This document shows positions 59,892 through 64,000 of a stretch of 64,000 bases of DNA, piece after piece (within the stretch, counting starts at the first letter, position 1; each line of letters begins with the position of its first letter). The stretch lies in contig CAYNOS010000001.1 of NCBI GenBank assembly GCA_964398985.1, forward strand, positions 62,001-126,000, written 5' to 3'. Made by a program: the position numbers and the translations under genes. The notes beneath the pieces are model-generated. The model did no database searches and was not told where the DNA came from. It worked only from the letters and a program-made list of their open reading frames with translations. Origin of the DNA: CAYMRL01 sp964398985. Lineage in GTDB: Bacteria; Deinococcota; Deinococci; Deinococcales; Trueperaceae.

Positions 59892-60760
59892 CGACAATCG
59901 GCTCAGCGGCCTCACCAGCGGCCGGCAGCGCGCTCCTCGAGAGGCTCGAGGCGTCGGCCAACGCCCTTACGGCGCAGGAGCAGAGGCTGGCAAGCCACCT
60001 CGTCGCGCACCTCGACAGGTGGGGCTACGCATCGAGCAGCCAGATCGCCGAGGAACTGGGGCTTCACCGGTCGACGATCGTGCGCTTCGCGCAGAAGGTC
60101 GGCTTCGAGGGCTTCCCCGAACTCCAGGAAAGCGCACGCCTCGCCTACCTTCACAGCGTGAACGCGACGGTCGACCTCGTGCTCACCGAGCCCGGCCGCA
60201 GCCAGGACCTCACGCTGCAAGAGCTTTACCAGCGCGAGACCCAGAACCTCCAGCGCAGCTACTCGAGCCTCGACTTGCCGACTCTGGAGGCGACGGCCCG
60301 ACACATGGCGAGCGCACGGCGGGTGCTCGTGTTCGGGCGACGCTTCTCCTACCCCCTGGCCCTGCACGTCAGCCTCGTACTGCGCACCATGCGCGAGTCG
60401 GTCGACTGCGCACCCTCGCCTGGCGGCATCAGCATCGATCAGCTCTTCGACCTCACCGCCGACGACTTCGTCCTGGTCATCTCACTCAGGCGGCACTCCG
60501 CGGAGGTTCAGCGAACGCTCAACCTCCTGGCAGAGGCGGGAGTGCCCACCACCGTGCTCACTGACGCTGGTCCGAACCGCGATGCCCCTGAGGGGATACC
60601 GGTCCTGAGGGCGTTCGTCACCAGCACCGGCGTGCTCGACTCGTACACCGCCGTGGTTTCGGTCAGTCACGCCCTGCTGACGCTCGTCGAGGGCATGCTG
60701 CCCGGCGCCCGGGAGCGCCTCGCGGCCGCCGAGCGCGCCTGGTCGAGGTTCAACCGCTAG
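59888..60760 (+). CDS. RpiR-family transcriptional regulator
   Basis: A 290-residue regulator: N-terminal HTH_6 (about 10-90; YASSSQIAEELGLHRSTIVRF) and a C-terminal SIS domain (about 130-275; ARRVLVFGRRFSYPLALHVS and DDFVLVISLRRHSAEV). RpiR proteins sense phosphosugars or related compounds. The ATG overlaps the DUF4387 stop. It probably controls this operon, and its end overlaps the convergent amidase gene by 11 nt. Confidence 0.92.
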   Translation: MTTIGSAASPAAGSALLERLEASANALTAQEQRLASHLVAHLDRWGYASSSQIAEELGLHRSTIVRFAQKVGFEGFPELQESARLAYLHSVNATVDLVLTEPGRSQDLTLQELYQRETQNLQRSYSSLDLPTLEATARHMASARRVLVFGRRFSYPLALHVSLVLRTMRESVDCAPSPGGISIDQLFDLTADDFVLVISLRRHSAEVQRTLNLLAEAGVPTTVLTDAGPNRDAPEGIPVLRAFVTSTGVLDSYTAVVSVSHALLTLVEGMLPGARERLAAAERAWSRFNR

Positions 60761-61481
60761 CGCCGAAGCGCGCGCTGGCAGCCACGAACTCCTCGAACAA
60801 CGCCGCGAACCCGGGCTCGACTTCACCGAGCCACTCGGGATGGAACTGGCAACCGACTCCGAACCCGACGTCCGCTTCGATCGCCTCGACCAAGCCGTCA
60901 GGCGAGTGCGCGACCGCCCTCCACCCGGCCGGCGCGACGCTCACCGCCTGCCGGTGGAAGCTGTTGACCTGCGTCTGGGTGCCGACCAACCGCGCGAGGC
61001 GCGACCCTCCGACGACGCCCAGGGCATGGGTGCGCACCGTCGGCGCCTCGTCCTGGTAATGCTCGGGCCTGTCGGGTCCGCGGACGTCGCGTATCAGCTC
61101 GCCACCGAGGGCCTCGGCGATCGTCTGATGGCCGCGGCAGATCCCCAAGAGCGGCATGCCGCGCTCCCAGGCGGCCCGGATGAGCGCCACCTCCATGTCG
61201 TAACGCACGGGGTTCGTCTGCCTGAGTGTCGGGTTCGGGTTCGCCGTGAAGTAGGCGGCCGGCAGACTCCCGCCACCGCTCAGGAGCAACCCGTCGACGG
61301 CGCCCAGGGTGTCCCCGATGCTCGCCGGCGAGTCGGTCGGCACTAGCAGGGGAACGCCGCCTGCCTCCCGCACCGCCTGCGCGTAGCGAGCAGACAGCTC
61401 GAAGCGGAGTTCCGCACCGCCGTGTGAAGCGGTGACGGAAGCGAGATGGACGGTGATCCCGATCCGGGGTCGCGAGCTCAC
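60750..61481 (-). CDS. Class I glutamine amidotransferase-like hydrolase (PuuD type)
   Basis: A 243-residue gamma-glutamyl-gamma-aminobutyrate-hydrolase-like protein. Nucleophile Cys in GICRGHQ; His and Glu in CQFHPEWL; oxyanion region LLSGGGSLPAAY. PuuD splits gamma-Glu-GABA in putrescine breakdown, but this family also serves other gamma-glutamyl compounds. The GTG at 61481 overlaps the permease stop (GTGA), with GAGGAGG upstream. So the hydrolase is likely to act on what the transporter brings in, e.g. a gamma-glutamyl compound or peptide (inference). Confidence 0.88.
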   Translation of the reverse strand: MSSRPRIGITVHLASVTASHGGAELRFELSARYAQAVREAGGVPLLVPTDSPASIGDTLGAVDGLLLSGGGSLPAAYFTANPNPTLRQTNPVRYDMEVALIRAAWERGMPLLGICRGHQTIAEALGGELIRDVRGPDRPEHYQDEAPTVRTHALGVVGGSRLARLVGTQTQVNSFHRQAVSVAPAGWRAVAHSPDGLVEAIEADVGFGVGCQFHPEWLGEVEPGFAALFEEFVAASARFGASG

Positions 61482-62383
61482 TTGCGGTTCCTCCTCTTCG
61501 GGTCGAAGACTTCCTGGAGCCGGTCGCCCAGGAGGTTGATGGCGAAAACCAGCACCAGCAGGGCGAGACCTGGCAGGGTGCTCACCCACCAGGCGATGAA
61601 CAGGACGTTGCGGCCCTCGGCGATCATCGATCCCCAAGCGGGAATGGTTGGCGGGATCCCGACGCCAAGGAAGCTGAGCGAGGCCTCGAGCACCATGAAG
61701 TAGCCGACGCGCAGCGTCGCGAGCACGAGGATCGGCGGGATGATGTTGGGAAGGACCTCGCGAAAGAGCGTGCGCAGGCTCCGCTGGCCAAGCGCCCGTG
61801 AGGCCTCGACGTACTCGCGCTCCGACTGGTCGAGCGTCTCGCCTCGCGCCAGCCGGTAGAACTCGACCCAGCCCTTGAGCGAGAGCGCCAGCACCAGATT
61901 GGCGAAGCCGGGGCCGAGGAACGCCATCATGCCGATGGCGAAGATCAGATAGGGGAACGCCAGCAGCAGCTCCGTGAGTCGGCCGCTGACGGCATCGAAC
62001 GTCCCTCGGTAGAAGCCGCCGAGAACGCCGAGGGCCGTGCCGAACGTCGCGGTGATGAGCACGGTGAGCGTGCCGACGAGCAGGCTGACGCGGGCCCCGT
62101 AGAGAACGCGCGTGAGGATGTCGCGACCCAAGCCGTCGGTGCCGAAGCGGTGCTCGGCCGCAGGAGCGCGCAACCTGGAGCTCAGGTCGGTGGCGTCGGG
62201 AGCGTACGGAGCGATGACGGGCGCCAGGATCGCGACCAGCACGTAGACGAGGATGATTCCTGAGCTGACCGCACCCACCGGCGTGCGCAGCACCTTCTTG
62301 ATCACTGACCACAGCCAGGGCAGCGGGCCTCCCAGGCGCGGACCCGCCGGGGGCGCGGCGAGCGGCGCCGCCAAGCTCTTCAT
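61478..62383 (-). CDS. dppC: Dipeptide/oligopeptide-type ABC transporter permease
   Basis: A 301-residue DppC/OppC-family permease. An N-terminal Pro/Gly-rich stretch precedes six helices. EHRFGTDGLGRDILTRVLYGAR and the EAA loop EYVEASRALGQRSLRTLFREVLP (cores) are characteristic, as is GVGIPPTIPAWGSMI. It pairs with the DppB-like permease 22 nt upstream. No ATPase genes of this system are in the window. Confidence 0.93.
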   Translation of the reverse strand: MKSLAAPLAAPPAGPRLGGPLPWLWSVIKKVLRTPVGAVSSGIILVYVLVAILAPVIAPYAPDATDLSSRLRAPAAEHRFGTDGLGRDILTRVLYGARVSLLVGTLTVLITATFGTALGVLGGFYRGTFDAVSGRLTELLLAFPYLIFAIGMMAFLGPGFANLVLALSLKGWVEFYRLARGETLDQSEREYVEASRALGQRSLRTLFREVLPNIIPPILVLATLRVGYFMVLEASLSFLGVGIPPTIPAWGSMIAEGRNVLFIAWWVSTLPGLALLVLVFAINLLGDRLQEVFDPKRRNRK

Positions 62384-62405
62384 CGTCGGACCGCCGGCCG
62401 CTGGG

Positions 62406-63407
62406 TCACAGCGCGATCCTCGGGTTGAGATAGGTGTAAAGGACGTCCACTATCAGGTTCACCGCGACGTAGGTGAGGGCGTACAACATCACCGCTGCCT
62501 GCACGACGACGTAGTCACGGGCGAAGATCGAGCTGACGACCAGCCGACCCAGACCTGGCCAGCCGAAGATCGTCTCGACGATCATGTTGCCGCCCAGCAA
62601 CTCCCCGATCTGCAGGCCCGTGACCGTCAGCGCCGGGATGAGCGCGTTGCGCAGGGCGTGCTTGATCACGACGCGGCGCTCGGGCATCCCCTTCGAGCGA
62701 GCGGTGGTGACGTAATCGCGGCCCATGATCTCCACCATCGAGCTGCGCACCACGCGCGCGAGCACCACGGCGAACACGACGCCGAGGGTGAACGCGGGCA
62801 GCACGAGGTGCTTGAGCGCGTTGCCGAAGGCCTGGAGGTTGCCGGCCAGCAGCGTGTCCAGGAGCATGAAGCCGGTGCGCTCCGGGACGAACATCGTGGC
62901 AGCGATGCGGCCCGACGTGGGCAGCAGGCCAAGCTCGACGGAGAAGAGCAGGATCAGAAGCAGGCCGAACCAGAACGCCGGCATGCTCACCCCCAGGAGC
63001 GTGCTGCCTAGCACCACGCGGTCGAGAAGCGAGCCGGCCTTGAGCGCGCTGATGATCCCTACGGGCAGCGCGATGATGAGAGCGAACAGGATAGTCACGA
63101 ACGTGAGCTCGATAGTCGCCGGCAAGGTGTCGACGATGAGTTGCGCCACCGGCTGGTTCTTGACGATGCTCCAGCCGAAGTCGCCCCGCACGATGCCGGC
63201 GAGGAACAGACCGAGTTGTTCCAGCACCGGTCGATCGAGGTTCATCGCGCTGCGCAGGGCCTCGACCTCCCGCTGCCCGACGTTCGCGTCGCCCAACATG
63301 ATCTCGACCGGGTCACCCGGCAGGAACCTGAGGAACAAGAAGGCGATGACCGCGACCCCCAACGCCACGGGTATCGCGGAAAGCACTCGCTTGACGACCT
63401 TGGTCAA
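62406..63407 (-). CDS. dppB: Dipeptide/oligopeptide-type ABC transporter permease
   Basis: A 333-residue DppB/OppB-family permease. N-terminal FLRFLPGDPVEIMLGD, EAA loop DYVTTARSKGMPERRVVIKHALRNALIP (cores), and FGWPGLGRLVVSSI are typical. It starts at ATG 63407, about 120 nt after the binding-protein stop, with a hairpin between them. Confidence 0.93.
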   Translation of the reverse strand: MTKVVKRVLSAIPVALGVAVIAFLFLRFLPGDPVEIMLGDANVGQREVEALRSAMNLDRPVLEQLGLFLAGIVRGDFGWSIVKNQPVAQLIVDTLPATIELTFVTILFALIIALPVGIISALKAGSLLDRVVLGSTLLGVSMPAFWFGLLLILLFSVELGLLPTSGRIAATMFVPERTGFMLLDTLLAGNLQAFGNALKHLVLPAFTLGVVFAVVLARVVRSSMVEIMGRDYVTTARSKGMPERRVVIKHALRNALIPALTVTGLQIGELLGGNMIVETIFGWPGLGRLVVSSIFARDYVVVQAAVMLYALTYVAVNLIVDVLYTYLNPRIAL

Positions 63408-63458
63408 ATCACTTCCTTGGTCAGATAGGACTTCATGAGCCGCGGGCTCTCAGGTCAT

Positions 63459-63496
63459 CCGTCGCTCGCCCAGGCTAGGCCTTGGGCGAGCGACGG
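63459..63496 (-). terminator. Hairpin between the binding-protein gene and dppB
   Basis: CCGTCGCTCGCCCAGG (63459-63474) and CTTGGGCGAGCGACGG (63481-63496) pair in 15 of 16 positions with a 6-nt loop. It lies 30 nt after the stop. It can act as attenuator or 3' stabiliser, as between livJ and livH. Confidence 0.6.
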
Positions 63497-63500
63497 TTGG

Positions 63501-63518
63501 AGCCTTATCGATAAGGCT
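63501..63518. repeat. 18-bp perfect palindrome next to the stop of the binding-protein gene
   Basis: AGCCTTATC and GATAAGGCT form an unbroken palindrome with no loop. It is much less GC-rich than its surroundings and lies 8 nt after the stop codon. As a DNA site it would suit a dimeric protein; as RNA, base pairs near the centre could not form a loop. Confidence 0.5.
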
Positions 63519-63526
63519 TGGCGCGT

Positions 63527-64000
63527 CTAGCGGACCGCGTAGCCCGCCTCTCTGAGGAGTTCGCGAGCGCGCTCGGGGTCGTAGGGGTACGGCGCGAGGT
63601 CCGGGTCGTAGCCGAAGCCCGAGGGCAGGAAGCTGGTGGCGAGCCTCTCGCCGTAGCCCTGGTAGATGTTCGTGAGGATGTCGTCCCAGTCGATCGCGTA
63701 GTTGAGGGCCTGGCGCACGCGCACGTCGTCGAACGGAGGCTTCGAGACGTTGAGCTCGATGAAGTAGGCCCGCGTGCCCTGCGCCGTATGCACCGAGACG
63801 TTGGGGGCGCTGTTGATGCGGTCGACTAGGTCGGTCGGGACGGCCTGGATGATCTGTGCCTCACCGGAGAGCAGAGCTGCGACGCGGGTCGAGGGCTCTG
63901 GCATCATGCGGAACACCAGCGTCCGCAGCGCGGGCGCGCCCTGCCAGTAGCTGTCGTTGCGCTGCAGGGTCACCTGGGAGTCGAGGCTGCCTCCTTGGTA
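63527..64000 (-). CDS. Family 5 (dipeptide-type) solute-binding protein, C-terminally truncated; runs off window
   Basis: 157 visible residues of an SBP_bac_5 protein; the N-terminus is beyond the window. Motifs match the family well: LRNDSYWQG-like start (QRNDSYWQG), IQAVPTDLVDRI, VRQALNYAIDWDDI, and YPYDPERARELLREAGY. In DppA-like proteins about 170 further residues, completing the second lobe, follow this last motif. Here a stop comes after AGYAVR, and only 120 nt remain to dppB, too little for the missing part. So the 3' third has been lost. It may be non-functional, or a shortened variant. Confidence 0.75.
   Translation of the reverse strand, partial: YQGGSLDSQVTLQRNDSYWQGAPALRTLVFRMMPEPSTRVAALLSGEAQIIQAVPTDLVDRINSAPNVSVHTAQGTRAYFIELNVSKPPFDDVRVRQALNYAIDWDDILTNIYQGYGERLATSFLPSGFGYDPDLAPYPYDPERARELLREAGYAVR

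Noticed and set aside
1..64000. CRISPR arrays, tRNA/rRNA genes, IS elements
   Set aside because: Scanning the intergenic stretches by eye I saw no spaced direct repeats, no cloverleaf with CCA-ready stem, and no transposase motif. A tool search (tRNAscan-SE, CRISPR finder) would settle it.

Overview
High-GC bacterial window of about 64 kb, densely packed, almost all of it translationally coupled operons (many 4-8 nt ATGA/GTGA overlaps). An outer-membrane-type barrel protein, several lipoproteins, GTG starts, and many single genes with a TAnnnT -10 box only 6-10 nt before the start codon (leaderless style) would fit Deinococcota such as a Trueperaceae-like lineage; this assignment is an inference with low confidence. 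I see no rRNA, tRNA, CRISPR, IS element, phage or replication origin.

Layout. 1-2.8 kb: end of an MFS transporter and two CNNM/CBS membrane proteins. 2.9-8.9 kb: a lipoprotein, a GH31 enzyme carrying the full sulfoquinovosidase signature coupled to a tiny membrane protein, a barrel protein, a gamma-glutamyltransferase and a small FPASDP-motif protein. 8.9-11.7 kb: tandem GNAT protein and Na/Pi cotransporter. 11.9-16.6 kb: branched-chain-amino-acid-type ABC transporter (livJHMGF order). 16.7-19.9 kb: a membrane-anchored STAND NTPase and a YugP-type metallopeptidase. 20.0-23.5 kb: phosphonate-type ABC transporter (phnDCEE), divergent from a phosphatase / SorC regulator / glycerol-3-phosphate dehydrogenase operon (23.8-27.3 kb).

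27.9-38.9 kb is one minus-strand block: methylmalonate-semialdehyde dehydrogenase, PreT, PreA, dihydropyrimidinase, then an NMT1-type ABC importer. Read together it is a reductive pyrimidine uptake and degradation operon, lacking only beta-ureidopropionase and the beta-alanine transaminase. One of its permeases carries an unusual ~400-residue extracytoplasmic beta-repeat insert.

39-47.7 kb: two small secreted proteins, a truncated second copy of fhs, an LLM flavin oxidoreductase, intact fhs, and two paralogous PLP gamma-family enzymes around a TPR protein. 47.7-51 kb: ABC exporter pair, a DUF4342 protein, a small GNAT. 51-54.6 kb: a PKD/leishmanolysin-like lipoprotein and an mhqO-mhqD-eda operon. 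54.6-57.9 kb: a 1084-residue transporter-HEAT-cyclic-nucleotide-binding fusion. 58-64 kb: an AtuA-like / DUF4387 / RpiR operon converging on a dipeptide-type ABC transporter operon whose solute-binding protein lacks its C-terminal third.
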